From Mycolicibacterium stellerae (GTDB lineage: Bacteria > Actinomycetota > Actinomycetes > Mycobacteriales > Mycobacteriaceae): a DNA stretch of 64,000 bases. The notes beneath the pieces are model-generated. The model was not told the DNA's origin and searched no databases. It was given only the letters and a program-made list of their open reading frames with translations. The position numbers were made by a program, and so were the translations under genes. The stretch spans positions 124,001-188,000 of the forward strand of contig NZ_RARC01000005.1 in NCBI RefSeq assembly GCF_003719305.1, read 5' to 3'. Positions within the stretch are counted from its first letter, which is position 1, and each line of letters starts with the position of its first letter. This document shows, in pieces, positions 10,028 through 20,433 of this stretch.

Positions 10028-11392
10028 TTATGCCACCGCTACCCGCTCGGCCGCCATCACCTCGGCCGCCGCCCGTTCCCCTGAGCGCACCGCCCCGTCC
10101 ACCCAGCCGCACATGACGGCCGAACTCTCGGTGCCCGCCCAGTGGATGCGCCCACACGGTTCACGCAGCGCAGGCCCGAACTCGGTGAGCACGCCCGGCG
10201 GCGCGTGGCTGATCATCCCGCCGCCCGAATAGCGTTCCGTCGTCCAGTTCTGCTCGATGAAGTCGATCGGCGAACCAGCCTTGGGGCCGAAGCGGTTGGC
10301 CAGCTCGGCAAGGATCAGCCCGCGGCGCGTCTCGTCGTCGAGTGCGCACATGTCGCGTGCGGTCGGCCCTTCGACGATCACGCACAGCACGCCCGGTGTG
10401 CCGGCGTCGGTGCACGCATCGATGGTCACCGGCGCAGGCGTCCCCGGCGCCGCCGACTGGCCGGTCAGGCCGTCGGATCGCCAGAACGGCTCGTCGTAGA
10501 CGATGTTGATCTTGTAGACGGCACCGCTGGGCATGCGCTGGTGCAGCAACGACCTGTCCACGGGAAGCCCTGGCTCATAAAGGATTTGGCTGGCGATGGC
10601 GATCGGCACCGCGACGATCACCCGCCGCGTCGTCACCGTCATGTCGTCGCAGCGCACGGTCACCTGGTCGTCGCCCTGCTCGATGCGGCGCACCGGCGCA
10701 GACAGGTGCAACGCATCGCCCATCTCCGCGGCCATCGGGCCGTACACCGCACCCATCCCGCCGACGATGCGCGAATCCTGAGAGCCGCCCTCGACGCCGA
10801 ACACGAATTGAGGTCCGCCGCCCGACGCCATCTGATGCAACGCGAACAACAACGAGACCTCTGACGTGTCACTGGTGTAGGTGCCGCCGATGGCGGTCTC
10901 GAGCAGATCGCGCGCCGCCAGCGACCGGACATGGTGGTCCAGCCACTGGGCGACGGAGATGGTGTCCCATTTGTCGGCCTTCTTGGCGTTCCACGGCTCC
11001 TCGAGCGGAATCGTCTTGCACATCTGGGCCAGCTCGAGCATCGCCGTGCCGAGATTGACGGTCGCGAACGGGTTCAGCGTCCTTGGCACAGTGCCCGTGT
11101 AGCGGAACTGCTTGCCGCCAATGACCATCATCGACTCGCCGCGCCCGTACTGCTTGTAGCTCGGCACGTCGAACTCGGCCATCAACGCATAGATGCGGTC
11201 CTGTCCCGGCCCCACCCACGCGCCGCCGCGATCGATCCACGTCCCGTCGGCACGCAGTTCGGTGAACGTGCGCCCGCCGACCCTGTCGCGGGCTTCCAGC
11301 ACCACCACCGACCGCCCCGCCTGCTTCAGCCGCAACGCGGCGGTGAGGCCGGCAAAACCCGCCCCTACTACACAAAAGTCCACGTCAGCCAT
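10028..11392 (-). CDS. Flavin-containing amine oxidase
   Basis: 454 residues from ATG 11392; GTG 11407 would add five. The N-terminal Rossmann motif binds FAD (FCVVGAGFAGLTAALRL, then LEARDRVGGRT). The C-terminal flavin segment is also typical (IHWAGTESSAVMCGWVDGAV). These match the flavin monoamine oxidase family, which includes mycobacterial AofH. The Cys that carries covalent FAD in animal MAO is not evident (YSGGGMISH), so FAD is probably non-covalent. The family oxidises amines to aldehydes with H2O2; the amine here is unknown. It lies 70 nt downstream of mak on the same strand. Confidence 0.88.
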   Translation of the reverse strand: MADVDFCVVGAGFAGLTAALRLKQAGRSVVVLEARDRVGGRTFTELRADGTWIDRGGAWVGPGQDRIYALMAEFDVPSYKQYGRGESMMVIGGKQFRYTGTVPRTLNPFATVNLGTAMLELAQMCKTIPLEEPWNAKKADKWDTISVAQWLDHHVRSLAARDLLETAIGGTYTSDTSEVSLLFALHQMASGGGPQFVFGVEGGSQDSRIVGGMGAVYGPMAAEMGDALHLSAPVRRIEQGDDQVTVRCDDMTVTTRRVIVAVPIAIASQILYEPGLPVDRSLLHQRMPSGAVYKINIVYDEPFWRSDGLTGQSAAPGTPAPVTIDACTDAGTPGVLCVIVEGPTARDMCALDDETRRGLILAELANRFGPKAGSPIDFIEQNWTTERYSGGGMISHAPPGVLTEFGPALREPCGRIHWAGTESSAVMCGWVDGAVRSGERAAAEVMAAERVAVA

Positions 11393-11462
11393 GATCGGAT
11401 GGTCCACCCGGGGAGAGCAGGGCGGAGCCGTTTGGCAAATTTTTACGTGGTTGTCTTCAGAA

Positions 11463-12827
11463 TCAACCGACGATGCGGGCGATGGAACGCAACGGGATCG
11501 GCAGCCACGTCGGCCGGTGCCGCGCCTCGTAGGCGGCCTCGTACACCGCCTTGTCCAGTTCGTAGGCGGCCAGCAGGGCGGCGGAGTCCCGCGGATCGGC
11601 GCCGGCCTGCGCGGCGTAGCCGTCGCAGAACGCAGCGCTGTTGCGTTTCACCCACTCGCGGGCCCGTGCGGCCAACTGCCGGGTGCGGTCGTCGTCGGAG
11701 GACTGTTCCATCAGCCGTTGATAGGCGGCGTACTCGAGCGAGCGCAGCACGCCCGCCACGTCCCTTGCCGTCGAATCGGGCCGTCTGCGGTCGTCGAGCG
11801 GCTGCCCCGGCTCGCCCTCGAAGTCGATCAGCAGCCACCGCTCCGGGGTGCGCAACACCTGCCCCAGGTGTAGGTCGCCGTGCACACGCTGGACGGTGAT
11901 GGTGTCCTCGCTCAGCTTGCGATAGCGCTCCTCGATGAGCGGTACGTACTCGGCCAGATCGGGTACCGCCGCGGCCGCTGTCGCCAACCGCTCCAGCACG
12001 GCGTCGGTCGGGAACTGGGTCATCGCGGTGCCGAGTTCCTCGGCGAGGGTGGCGTGTACCGAGGCGACCGCCTCACCGAGCCGGTATGACTCACCCGCGA
12101 AGTCTCCGCCCACCTCGTCGGCGTACAGGTCGCCCTCGGCGAACAGGTCGCGCGTGCTCGCGGTGGCCATGTCCCAGCCCTCGGCGGAGTTGGCGGCGAA
12201 TTCGGTGACCATTCCCAGCGCGTACGGCTCTTCGTCGAGCGTCGTTTCATACGAGCCGAGCAGCCGTGCCACATGCGGGTTGCCCGCCCGCGCCAACACC
12301 CGGTTCAGTTCGATGTCGGGGTTGATGCCCGGCGTGATTCGGCGGAAGACCTTGAAGACGGCACTTTCCTCGAACACCACGCTGGTGTTGCTCTGCTCGG
12401 CGCTCGCCACCCTGGGCGCCGCGTCGAGAGGCAAGGTGACGTCCGGCTCTTTGCCGAACCGCAAATCACCGATGGTTGCTTCCGAATCGGCCAGCGACAG
12501 AAGGTATTTCGCGTCGGCCGGGTTGTAGAGCGCATCGTAGGCGGTGCGCTCACCGGCCGCCCCGATAGTCGCCAGGTCAAGATATTCGTCGATGGGTCCC
12601 GAGCTTGATGTCGCCGTCTCGGCGGCTCCGGAGTCCCACCGCACGATCACCTGATACCGCTCAGTCGATCCGTCGCTATAGGCGACGTCGAGCAGCACCA
12701 AGTCGAGGTCTTGGCGGAGCGTGACAACCTGCGCGGGCTCGGCGGAGGCCATTTCGCGCGTGCGGCCGGCATACCAGCGCTGCTCCGGCAGCCACGCCGA
12801 CCACGGCAGTTTCGCAGCGCCGCTCAT
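11463..12827 (-). CDS. mak: Maltokinase Mak (Pep2)
   Basis: 454 residues; M. tuberculosis Mak has 455. It phosphorylates maltose with ATP to maltose-1-phosphate, the donor for GlgE-type alpha-glucan synthesis. Kinase-like features: [11 protein letters not shown] is the catalytic loop and [10 protein letters not shown] the metal-binding segment. ATG 12827 overlaps the treS stop (ATGA), so the two are translationally coupled, as expected since TreS supplies the maltose and the two proteins form a complex in mycobacteria. Longer readings upstream lie inside treS. Confidence 0.95.
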   Translation of the reverse strand: MSGAAKLPWSAWLPEQRWYAGRTREMASAEPAQVVTLRQDLDLVLLDVAYSDGSTERYQVIVRWDSGAAETATSSSGPIDEYLDLATIGAAGERTAYDALYNPADAKYLLSLADSEATIGDLRFGKEPDVTLPLDAAPRVASAEQSNTSVVFEESAVFKVFRRITPGINPDIELNRVLARAGNPHVARLLGSYETTLDEEPYALGMVTEFAANSAEGWDMATASTRDLFAEGDLYADEVGGDFAGESYRLGEAVASVHATLAEELGTAMTQFPTDAVLERLATAAAAVPDLAEYVPLIEERYRKLSEDTITVQRVHGDLHLGQVLRTPERWLLIDFEGEPGQPLDDRRRPDSTARDVAGVLRSLEYAAYQRLMEQSSDDDRTRQLAARAREWVKRNSAAFCDGYAAQAGADPRDSAALLAAYELDKAVYEAAYEARHRPTWLPIPLRSIARIVG

Positions 12828-14623
12828 CGTCGCTCCTCCGATGGCCGCAGCTCGAACCAGTAGAAACCGTGGCCGGGCAGGGTCAGCAGATACGGCAACT
12901 GGCCGATCGAGGGGAACTCGACGTGCCCGGTCATCTCGACCGGCGTGTAACCGGTCCAGTGCTGCAGGTTCAGCTCGATCGGCTGCGGAAAGCGGGACAG
13001 GTTGTTCACGCACAAGACGGTGTCTTTCTCGCCGTCCTCTTCGAGTTCGCGCACGTAGGTCAGGACCGAGGGGTTGGACCCGCCGAGTTCGCGAAACGAC
13101 CCGGTAGCGAACGCCTCATGGCGGCGGCGCACCGCCAGCATGGTGCGGGTCCAATTGAGCAGCGACGACGAGCTGTCCACCTGCGCCTCGACATTCACCG
13201 ACTGGTAGCCGTAGATCGGGTCCTGGTTCGGCGGCAGGTAAAGCTGTCCCGGGTTGGCCTTCGAGAAGCCGGCGTTGCGGTCCGGGGTCCACTGCATCGG
13301 GGTGCGCACACCGTCTCGGTCGCCAAGCCAGATGATGTCGCCCATGCCGATCTCGTCACCGTAATACAAAACTGGCGAACCGGGCAGCGAAAGTAAAAGG
13401 GCGGTGAACAGCTCTATTTGATTTCTGTCATTCTCCAGCAACGGAGCGAGCCGACGCCGAATGCCGACATTCGCCTTCATTCGCGGATCCTTGGCGTATT
13501 CGGCGTACATGTAGTCACGCTCGTCGTCGGTGACCATCTCCAATGTCAATTCGTCGTGGTTGCGCAGGAAGATTCCCCAGTGCGCCATATCCGGGATCGG
13601 CGGCGTCTGCGCCAGGATCTCCGAGATCGGGAAACGCGACTCCCGTCGCACCGCCATGAATATGCGCGGCATCAGCGGGAAGTGGAACGCCATGTGGCAT
13701 TCGTCGCCGCCGGTGTCGGGGTCGCCGAAGTACTCGACGACGTCGGCGGGCCACTGATTCGCCTCTGCAAGCAGCACCCTGCCGGGGAACTCGTCGTCGA
13801 TCACCTTGCGACAGTGCTTGAGGAAGGCGTGCGTCTCAGGAAGGTTCTCGCAGTTGGTGCCCTCACGTTCGAACAGATACGGCACGGCGTCCAGCCGGAA
13901 CCCGTCGATACCGAGATCGAGCCAGAACCGCAGCACGTCGATCATCGCTTCCTGGACGGCCGGGTTGTCGTAGTTGAGGTCGGGTTGGTGGGAGAAGAAC
14001 CGGTGCCAGTAGAACTGCTTTCGCACCGGATCGAAGGTCCAGTTCGACTCCTCGGTGTCGACGAAGATGATCCTGGCGTCGGCATACTTCTGGCTGGTGT
14101 CGCTCCACACGAAGTAGTCGCCGTAGGGGCCGTCGGGGTTGCGACGCGACTCCTGGAACCACTCGTGGGAATCCGACGTGTGGTTCATCACGAGGTCGGT
14201 GATGACCCGGATGCCGCGGCGGTGGGCGGCGTCGAGCAGCGCCACGAAATCGTCGACGGTACCGAACTCCGGCAGCACCTTGTAGAAGTCGCGGATGTCG
14301 TAGCCACCGTCACGCAACGGCGAGTCGTAGAACGGCGGCAGCCAGAGGCAGTCGACGCCAAGCCATTTCAGATAGTCGAGTTTCTCGATCAAACCGCGCA
14401 GGTCGCCAGAGCCGTCGGCGCTGCCGTCGTAGAACGCCCGCACAAGCACCTCGTAGAACACTGCACGCTTGAACCAGGTGCGGTCTTCGGGAAGCACGGC
14501 CGCATGGTCGAAGTCGTCGGCGGTTGGGTGTTCCACCACGCCGCCTTCGACGTGGCTGCCCTCTGTCGGGTCGTGGTCGATCAATTCGTCGACTCGGTTT
14601 CGCGCATCTAGGGGAGCATCCAT
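12824..14623 (-). CDS. treS: Trehalose synthase TreS
   Basis: 599 residues (M. tuberculosis 601). It interconverts trehalose and maltose. GH13 catalytic residues are present: nucleophile Asp in [13 protein letters not shown], Glu in [12 protein letters not shown], transition-state Asp in LRNHDELT. The start is ATG 14623 ([10 protein letters not shown]); the long upstream extension in the same frame is intergenic. Sequence is very close to the M. tuberculosis enzyme from [11 protein letters not shown] onward. First gene of a treS-mak-amine oxidase-small protein run; divergent from the XRE-like gene with a 192-nt promoter region. Confidence 0.96.
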   Translation of the reverse strand: MDAPLDARNRVDELIDHDPTEGSHVEGGVVEHPTADDFDHAAVLPEDRTWFKRAVFYEVLVRAFYDGSADGSGDLRGLIEKLDYLKWLGVDCLWLPPFYDSPLRDGGYDIRDFYKVLPEFGTVDDFVALLDAAHRRGIRVITDLVMNHTSDSHEWFQESRRNPDGPYGDYFVWSDTSQKYADARIIFVDTEESNWTFDPVRKQFYWHRFFSHQPDLNYDNPAVQEAMIDVLRFWLDLGIDGFRLDAVPYLFEREGTNCENLPETHAFLKHCRKVIDDEFPGRVLLAEANQWPADVVEYFGDPDTGGDECHMAFHFPLMPRIFMAVRRESRFPISEILAQTPPIPDMAHWGIFLRNHDELTLEMVTDDERDYMYAEYAKDPRMKANVGIRRRLAPLLENDRNQIELFTALLLSLPGSPVLYYGDEIGMGDIIWLGDRDGVRTPMQWTPDRNAGFSKANPGQLYLPPNQDPIYGYQSVNVEAQVDSSSSLLNWTRTMLAVRRRHEAFATGSFRELGGSNPSVLTYVRELEEDGEKDTVLCVNNLSRFPQPIELNLQHWTGYTPVEMTGHVEFPSIGQLPYLLTLPGHGFYWFELRPSEERR

Positions 14624-14760
14624 ATGAACTTCAAACCTACCCACCCGCGACGGATTTGAATCTGCTGCGCGTGTCGCGACGGCAGTGAGCAAAGAGCGGG
14701 CTCCGATGGTGTAAAGGAGCGGTTGAAACCCGCGCCGAACCGGGATACCGTTTGCGCGAC

Positions 14761-14787
14761 CTTTGTTCCCATCACCGGTGGGCAAAG
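14761..14787. repeat. Interrupted inverted repeat in the treS upstream region
   Basis: CTTTG-TT-CCCA-N7-TGGG-CAAAG, with 5- and 4-base arms, in the 192-nt divergent region between treS and the XRE-like gene. It could be a hairpin in either leader or an operator. Confidence 0.35.
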
Positions 14788-14815
14788 GCCCTAAATCAAT
14801 TCTTCGACGAATCGA

Positions 14816-15274
14816 GTGGCCGTGGTTGAGCCTAATGATGGTGAAGCTCCTGTAATCGTTGGTTTGTCCGATGCGGCCATGCACATGTATGCCGCGGCGA
14901 TTGACGCCCTTCCCGATCCGAGCGACCCCGAATTCCCGGACCGCGCAGGCGTGATCCTTTCCGGGTTGCGCAAACTTCAGGACTCGCTGGCCGACGCCGC
15001 CAGCCGCAGCCGGGTGACCCCTTCGGTCATCGTCGCGCTCAGCGGGGTGCGTAGTCGCTACGACGATCTGATGGCCACCGCGGCCAACGGGCCGGGCGCC
15101 ACGTTGGGTCAGCGCCTCTACATCGCGCGCGGTCGGGCGAAGCTGTCCACCAAGGAAGCGGCCAACGGTGTGGGTCTGCGCAAAGACTTGATCGAGGCCG
15201 TCGAAGCCGAAGAGCCGGTACTCGAGGACGAGGCGTCGAGGATCAAGGATCTGATCGCCGCCCTCGGCGGCTGA
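14816..15274 (+). CDS. XRE-like helix-turn-helix protein
   Basis: 152 residues from GTG 14816 (GTG 14822 is also possible). The first ~95 residues are helical ([40 protein letters not shown]). Residues ~97-135 resemble an XRE-type helix-turn-helix ([35 protein letters not shown]). Such proteins bind DNA or act as nucleoid-associated regulators. Divergent from treS, which makes treS a possible but unproven target. It ends four bases from the converging proline-rich gene. Confidence 0.75.
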   Translation: MAVVEPNDGEAPVIVGLSDAAMHMYAAAIDALPDPSDPEFPDRAGVILSGLRKLQDSLADAASRSRVTPSVIVALSGVRSRYDDLMATAANGPGATLGQRLYIARGRAKLSTKEAANGVGLRKDLIEAVEAEEPVLEDEASRIKDLIAALGG

Positions 15275-15278
15275 CGCC

Positions 15279-16469
15279 CTAAGGCAGATAGCGCGCGGCG
15301 CCGCTGGCCCGGATCATCCGGCCCGCGTTGGCCTGGCGGTAGCCGACGACGCCGCCGCCGAGGGTCATCAGCAGGATGACCGCGACGCCCGGCAGCGCGG
15401 CTCCGGCCAACTGAGGAAGGCCGGGGCTGCGCAGGTAGTCGGCATGTCCCTGTCGCGGCGGCTGGCCCGACATCGCCTTGACGGAGCCCGGCGGCGCCTG
15501 TTCCAGCGGACCTGCCTGCCTGCCGCCTCCCTGGGTTGACCATTCGGCGCCGTTCGCGCCGCGCGGCGCTGCCGAGCCGAGACCAGGGGGGAATGTCGCC
15601 GCGGGCGCCAACGCCGGGAACCGGACCGCAGCCGGCGGCAGTACCGGCGCCGCGACGATGGGTGCCGACAGCACGGGTGCGCCGCCGAAACCGGTGGCCT
15701 GATAGTCGCTTCCGCCCGCGACACCGCCGGACGCATCGAGAACCGGATCGGGCGCGGGGGCCTCGGGTGCGGGGCCGCGGAACGCCGGTCCAGCCACCAC
15801 CTGGGGCTCGGGTTCGGGCGTCGGCTCACCGGCCTCTTGCTGGCGCCGCGAAATGATCACGGTGGCGTTCCACCAGCCGCTGCCGCCGCGGCGTACCTCG
15901 AGGACGTAGTAGAGGAACGGATACTCGACGACGTCGACCTGCTGCGCCACCGGCGCGGGGTCGGACACGACAACGGCGTTGTCGGTGACGACGGTTTCGT
16001 CGGTGTAGTCACTCCCGCCGCCCACGGCGGCCGCGTCGTTGAGCGGTTCGGCACCGCCGCCAGGGTCGGTACCTTCGTTCGTGCCCGAGGGTGTTCCGTC
16101 GGGGTCTGCCTCGCGGTCGTCGTCGGGAGCCGGTACCGGGTCGGGAGGGTCGGTCACCTCCGCGACGTCGGCGAATGCCGTCGCCATGCTCGATTCGCTG
16201 GGTATGAAACCGCTGTCAGGTGCTGAGCCGATCTTCGCCCGCGGTGCGCTCCGCGCCGCACTGGCTGGCCGCTTTCGATGTTCACTGAAGATCCGCTGAA
16301 TTAGATGCGAGAGGCTCGGGTGCTCGTTTTCGATGTCTTTGCTGGATTGCTCGTCGCCGGGGGCACCGCTCGGTTCGGCAACCGCGATCCCGGCCGTGCT
16401 GCCGCCCAATATGAGGCCGCCAACGAGCACGCCTGCACACGCGGCGACGCGCAGACCCGGCACCTCCAT
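15279..16469 (-). CDS. Secreted, membrane-anchored proline-rich protein
   Basis: 396 residues from ATG 16469, preceded by GGAGATGGGGAG. A signal peptide is clear ([18 protein letters not shown], probable cleavage after AVAEP). The body is rich in Pro, Ala and Asp. A short folded segment around residues 185-225 ([27 protein letters not shown]) is the only non-repetitive part. GGSDY occurs twice. Near the C-terminus a hydrophobic span ([20 protein letters not shown]) is followed by Arg-rich residues, so the protein is likely anchored with most of its length outside the membrane. Function unknown; it lacks PE and PPE motifs. Confidence 0.7.
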   Translation of the reverse strand: MEVPGLRVAACAGVLVGGLILGGSTAGIAVAEPSGAPGDEQSSKDIENEHPSLSHLIQRIFSEHRKRPASAARSAPRAKIGSAPDSGFIPSESSMATAFADVAEVTDPPDPVPAPDDDREADPDGTPSGTNEGTDPGGGAEPLNDAAAVGGGSDYTDETVVTDNAVVVSDPAPVAQQVDVVEYPFLYYVLEVRRGGSGWWNATVIISRRQQEAGEPTPEPEPQVVAGPAFRGPAPEAPAPDPVLDASGGVAGGSDYQATGFGGAPVLSAPIVAAPVLPPAAVRFPALAPAATFPPGLGSAAPRGANGAEWSTQGGGRQAGPLEQAPPGSVKAMSGQPPRQGHADYLRSPGLPQLAGAALPGVAVILLMTLGGGVVGYRQANAGRMIRASGAARYLP

Positions 16470-16537
16470 CGACTCCCCATCTCCGATAAAGTTGCTGACC
16501 AGGCGTTTATCGTGAGGGAATTGTCGCACACTTCCTG

Positions 16538-16551
16538 CCATCGGCCGATGG
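16538..16551. promoter_or_regulatory. Perfect palindrome CCATCGGCCGATGG
   Basis: A 14-base perfect palindrome in the 125-nt region between the proline-rich protein gene (minus) and the split-barrel protein gene (plus). Candidate operator for either; no partner regulator known. Confidence 0.35.
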
Positions 16552-16594
16552 AATCCTTGCTTGCTGAGGAGACGCTCTAACGCGATCGGCGGCG

Positions 16595-17083
16595 GTGACG
16601 TATCGTGCCGACGTGGAGCCCGTCCGCCCGTCAGCCGCCGAGGAAGCACGCGCGATCGTGGCGTCGACCAACACCGGCACGTTGGCGACTCTGAGCGCGA
16701 CCGGCGACCCGTGGGCCTCGTTCGTCACCTACGGACTGCTCGGTGGCGCGCCCGTGCTGTGCGTCTCGACCCTCGCCGAGCACGGCCGCAACCTGGCCGC
16801 CGACCCAAGGGCCAGCATCGCGATCGTGTCACCCACCCGCGACCCCGACCCGCAGTCGTGGGGCCGGGTGACGCTTGCCGGTGTGGTCGAACGACCCGTC
16901 GGCGACGAACTCGTCGCCGCGAGGGACGCGCACCTGGCCGCGGTTCCCGATGCGAAGAACTACATCGACTTCGGCGACTTCGCGGTGTGGGTACTGCGGG
17001 TGGGGCGGGTGCGCTGGTACGGCGGTTACGGCCGGATGGACGTCGCGACAGGCGAGGCCTACGCGGCCGCGGCCCCGGCTTAG
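16595..17083 (+). CDS. Pyridoxamine-phosphate-oxidase-like split-barrel protein (HugZ-like)
   Basis: 162 residues from GTG 16595. The split beta-barrel flavin fold is suggested by TGTLATLSATGDPWASFVTY, LAEHGRNLAADPRASIAIV and RVTLAGVVERP. This resembles the N-terminal domain of HugZ-type haem-degrading and related FMN proteins, but the C-terminal DUF2470 domain is absent. Substrate and cofactor (FMN, F420 or haem) are not decidable from sequence. It ends 9 nt before the phosphoribosyltransferase and is probably co-transcribed with it. Confidence 0.75.
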   Translation: MTYRADVEPVRPSAAEEARAIVASTNTGTLATLSATGDPWASFVTYGLLGGAPVLCVSTLAEHGRNLAADPRASIAIVSPTRDPDPQSWGRVTLAGVVERPVGDELVAARDAHLAAVPDAKNYIDFGDFAVWVLRVGRVRWYGGYGRMDVATGEAYAAAAPA

Positions 17084-17092
17084 GATCAGCTC

Positions 17093-17662
17093 GTGACCGA
17101 ACGCTCCGAGCTTTGGCAAGCCGCTTTCGAGCTGATCCGCTCCCGAGGCCACGAGCGCCGCGACGAACCGTTCAAGTTGGCGAGTGGCCAGCTCAGCCAC
17201 GATTACATCGACGGCAAGTACGCGGTCGACACCGGCGAGCGGTTGGCCATCGTCAGCCGCGCGGTCGCTGAGCTGGCGGCCGCCAACGACATCGAGTTCG
17301 ACGCGGTTGGCGGGCTCACCATGGGTGCCGACCCGTTGGCGCACGGCGTCGCGATGGTCACCGGCAAGGCCTGGTTTTCCGTTCGCAAGGAACAGAAGCA
17401 GCGCGGCCGCGAGCAATGGGTCGAAGGCACCCGGCTGCAGGAGGGCACCCGCGTGCTCCTTGTCGACGACGTCATCAGCACCGGTGGCTCGACGGCACTG
17501 GCGCTGGACCGGATCGCCCCGCTCGGCGTCGTTGTCACCGGCGTGATCCCGATGGTCGACCGCGGCGACGTGGCCGCCAAGCTGTTCGCGGATCGCGACG
17601 TGCCGTTCGTCGCCCTGGTCACCTATCGAGACCTCGGCATCGAACCGATCAAGCCGGTCTGA
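17093..17662 (+). CDS. Phosphoribosyltransferase (orotate phosphoribosyltransferase-like)
   Basis: 189 residues from GTG 17093. The PRPP-binding loop is clear (VLLVDDVISTGGST), and FDAVGGLTMGADPLA plus FSVRKEQKQRGR fit the OPRT group (PyrE-like). It differs markedly from the canonical mycobacterial PyrE sequence I remember, so it may be a paralogue acting on another base. The real pyrE is normally elsewhere. The stop TGA is immediately followed by the stop of the converging ABC ATPase gene (TGACTA). Confidence 0.82.
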   Translation: MTERSELWQAAFELIRSRGHERRDEPFKLASGQLSHDYIDGKYAVDTGERLAIVSRAVAELAAANDIEFDAVGGLTMGADPLAHGVAMVTGKAWFSVRKEQKQRGREQWVEGTRLQEGTRVLLVDDVISTGGSTALALDRIAPLGVVVTGVIPMVDRGDVAAKLFADRDVPFVALVTYRDLGIEPIKPV

Positions 17663-18706
17663 CTACGCCGCCGCGACGACGAGCACGCCCGTCGGTTCGA
17701 CGCCGACCGTCACGCGCTCACCCGGCCCGAACACCCGCGCCGCAGAGCTGGCCATCTGTGCGCTGACGACCGTTCCGTCGGCCAGCGTGCAGTACACCCG
17801 GGAGATCGGTCCGAGAAACGCGACCGACGTCACCGACGCGGTCCCCGCCGGGTCCGCGCTGACCGTCACCGACTCCGGTCGCACCATCGCCAGCCCGGCA
17901 CCGGCGGTCACCGAACCCGGCAACGCGGGAACGGATGCGCCGAGCAGCTTGACCTGTCCGTCCGAAACCTCTGCGCGCACCTTGTTGTTCAGGCCGACGA
18001 ATTCCGCGACGAACGGAGTCGCCGGGTTGGCATAGAGCTCGGCGGGCGCGGCGAGCTGTTCGAGCTTGCCCTGGCTCATCACCCCGACCCGGTCCGCGAC
18101 GGCGAGCGCCTCCTCCTGGTCGTGGGTGACGAAAAGCGTTGTCGTTCCGACTTCCAGCTGGACCCGGCGGATCTCGTCGCGCAATTGCACCCGCACCTTG
18201 GCGTCGAGCGCCGACAACGGCTCGTCGAGCAGCAGCACCCGCGGCCGAATCGCCAACGCCCGCGCAAGCGCGACCCGCTGCTGCTGGCCACCGGACAGCT
18301 CGCTGGCGTACTTGTTCCGGTGTGCCGTCAGCCCGACCAGCTCGAGCATCTCGTCGGCGCGGGACACCCTCTGCCCCTTGTCTTTTCCGCGCATCTTGAG
18401 CCCGAATGCAACGTTGTCGACGACGGTCAGATGCGGGAACAGGCTGTAGGCCTGGAACACCATGCCCATGTCACGCTTGTTCGCGGGCACATTGGTCAGG
18501 TCGCGACCGTCCACCGACACGCTTCCCGATGTCGCCTCGTCCAATCCGGCAAGAATGCGCAGCGCCGTTGTCTTTCCGCATCCGGACGGGCCGAGCAGCG
18601 CGACCAACTCGCCGGGCTCGATATGCAGGGTAAGCCCGTCGAGTGCCTTGACCGACCCGTAGACCCGGGTCAGGTCGTTGAGCTCAACGGAAACACCATT
18701 CGTCAT
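17663..18706 (-). CDS. ABC importer ATP-binding protein
   Basis: 347 residues. Walker A (LLGPSGCGKTT), Q-loop (GMVFQAYSLFP), signature (LSGGQQQRVALARAL), Walker B (LLLDEPLSALD) and H-loop (FVTHDQEEALAVAD) are all intact. The C-terminal ~100 residues form a TOBE domain, as in PotA, FbpC and related importers. ATG 18706 overlaps the permease stop (ATGA). Last gene of a four-gene operon read from 21561. The substrate is not evident from the ATPase. Confidence 0.92.
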   Translation of the reverse strand: MTNGVSVELNDLTRVYGSVKALDGLTLHIEPGELVALLGPSGCGKTTALRILAGLDEATSGSVSVDGRDLTNVPANKRDMGMVFQAYSLFPHLTVVDNVAFGLKMRGKDKGQRVSRADEMLELVGLTAHRNKYASELSGGQQQRVALARALAIRPRVLLLDEPLSALDAKVRVQLRDEIRRVQLEVGTTTLFVTHDQEEALAVADRVGVMSQGKLEQLAAPAELYANPATPFVAEFVGLNNKVRAEVSDGQVKLLGASVPALPGSVTAGAGLAMVRPESVTVSADPAGTASVTSVAFLGPISRVYCTLADGTVVSAQMASSAARVFGPGERVTVGVEPTGVLVVAAA

Positions 18707-19563
18707 GTCGGAACTCCAGGTTTGGTCGCGGGCGTGAGGAGCGAAGAAGATCCGGCGGGCGTCGGGGCGGCGACGGCCGGATCCGCCGCGGTACGGCGTC
18801 GGCCACGGGTTATCAGCGCGAGAATGAGCAGCAGCACGAAGCCGAACACCAGCACCGCCAGCGATGCGGCCACCGACGTCGGGCCGTCGGTCTTGCCGAT
18901 CTGCACGATCTGAACCTGCAGCGTCTGAAATCCGGAAAGGGAGGCGATCGTGTACTCCCCCAGCACGACTGCGATCGAGATGAACGCCGCCGACAGGATT
19001 CCGGACCAGATGTTGGGCACCACGACGCGAGCGATCGTGGTGAGCCAGCCAGCACCCAGCGAGCGCGCCGCCTCCGAAAGGGTTTTCAGGTCGATGGCCG
19101 ACAGCGCGGCGTCGATCGCGCGATACGCGAACGGCAGCACAAGCACCACGTACACGAATGTCAGCGTCAGCGCCGACTCGCCGAGGAAGTAGGTCACCCA
19201 CAGGTAGACGTTGCGCAACCCGACCACGATGACAAGGGCCGGGATCGTCAGCGGCAGCAGGCAGAGGAATTCGACGATGCCCTTGGCCCACGGCGCCCGC
19301 AGCCGGACCCAGATCATTGTCGGCACCAGAATCACCAGCATCAGCAGCACGGTGAAAACGGCGAGAAGCAACGAGATCACGATGGCCGAATACAGCGCGT
19401 CGTCGGCGACCAAGTTCTTCCACGCGGCCATGGTGCGACCACCGGCGATCAGGTTGCGGGTGGAGAAGTCTGCCATCGCATACAGCGGAAACAGGAAGAA
19501 CAACCCGAACGCGATGAACAGTACACCGCGAAAGATCTTGCCGCCCAATGTAGTTCTTCTCAT
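18703..19563 (-). CDS. ABC importer permease, second subunit
   Basis: 286 residues from ATG 19563, which overlaps the previous permease stop (ATGA); ATG 19572 would add three residues. Six hydrophobic segments. The EAA loop that docks the ATPase is SEAARSLGAGWLTTIARVVVPN. The C-terminal tail is Pro/Ala-rich and cytoplasmic. Family: PotC/FbpB-type binding-protein-dependent permease. Confidence 0.9.
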   Translation of the reverse strand: MRRTTLGGKIFRGVLFIAFGLFFLFPLYAMADFSTRNLIAGGRTMAAWKNLVADDALYSAIVISLLLAVFTVLLMLVILVPTMIWVRLRAPWAKGIVEFLCLLPLTIPALVIVVGLRNVYLWVTYFLGESALTLTFVYVVLVLPFAYRAIDAALSAIDLKTLSEAARSLGAGWLTTIARVVVPNIWSGILSAAFISIAVVLGEYTIASLSGFQTLQVQIVQIGKTDGPTSVAASLAVLVFGFVLLLILALITRGRRRTAADPAVAAPTPAGSSSLLTPATKPGVPT

Positions 19564-20432
19564 TGCAGCCACCTCGCGGTACGTCGCACGAGCGCGTTGT
19601 AGGCGATCATCACCACCGCAACGATGACGATCATCTCCAACGCCAGCGCATAAGCGAACCCGGACTGGCCAAGCACCACCTCGCTCGTCAACGCCGCGCG
19701 GATCAGCAGCGGCAGAATCGGGCTGCCCTGACTGACCAGTGCCGCGGCGGTGGCGTAGGCGGCAAAGGCGTTGGCGAACAGCAGCAGAAACGAACCGAGG
19801 AATGCCGGAGTCAGCAGTGGCACCGCCACCTGACGCCAGTACTGAAACGTCGACGCGCCGAGGCTTACGGCGGCCTCACGCCATTGCTCACGAAGTCCCT
19901 CCAGTGCGGGCACGAACACGATCACCATCAGCGGGATCTGGAAGTACGTGTAGACCAGGATCAAACCCGTCAGGCTGTACAGCCAGCCCGAGCCCGCAAG
20001 ATTCCAGCCGAAGTGTTCCTGGACCCAGAGCGTAAGCACTCCGTTCAGCCCGATTGTCGCGAGAAACGCGAAAGCCAGTGCGACGCCGCCGAACTGGGCC
20101 AGCACGCTGCACAGCGAGATGACAGCTCTACGGAGCACCGAGGTGGGCGGGCTGCTCACGATCAGCCAGGCCAGCACCGCGCCGAGCACCGCGCCGATGA
20201 TCGCCGTGCTCGCCGAAAGCAGCACGCTCTTCCACAGCGCCGACAGCGCGGTGTCGGAGAACAATGCCGCGATGCGGGCAAAGGAAAAGGCGCCGTCGAC
20301 GAAGAACGCGCTGACGATCACCGTCGCGGTCGGGACGATAAGGAAGATCGTGAGCAGCGCGAAGAACGGCAGCAGCGGCAGCGACTCTCTTACCCGTTTC
20401 GCTCCTCGCGTGCGCGGGATCCCTTGTGACAC
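19560..20432 (-). CDS. ABC importer permease, first subunit
   Basis: 290 residues from GTG 20432, just 1 nt after the binding-protein stop. Six or more membrane segments; EAA loop REAAVSLGASTFQYWRQVAVP. PotB/FbpB-type permease. The basic N-terminus (TRGAKRVRES) precedes the first span. Pairs with the second permease to form the membrane channel. Confidence 0.9.
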   Translation of the reverse strand: MSQGIPRTRGAKRVRESLPLLPFFALLTIFLIVPTATVIVSAFFVDGAFSFARIAALFSDTALSALWKSVLLSASTAIIGAVLGAVLAWLIVSSPPTSVLRRAVISLCSVLAQFGGVALAFAFLATIGLNGVLTLWVQEHFGWNLAGSGWLYSLTGLILVYTYFQIPLMVIVFVPALEGLREQWREAAVSLGASTFQYWRQVAVPLLTPAFLGSFLLLFANAFAAYATAAALVSQGSPILPLLIRAALTSEVVLGQSGFAYALALEMIVIVAVVMIAYNALVRRTARWLQ

Positions 20433-20433
20433 G

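Noticed and set aside
15279..16469. Classification of the proline-rich secreted protein as PE/PPE family
   Set aside because: No N-terminal Pro-Glu or Pro-Pro-Glu motif and no PE/PPE helical domain; it has an ordinary signal peptide and a C-terminal membrane anchor.
19563..20429. Long open frame on the plus strand opposite the ABC permease gene
   Set aside because: Its product is dominated by Arg, Gln and His and it mirrors codon bias of the real permease on the other strand; it is a shadow frame, as are the other long antisense frames in this high-GC window.
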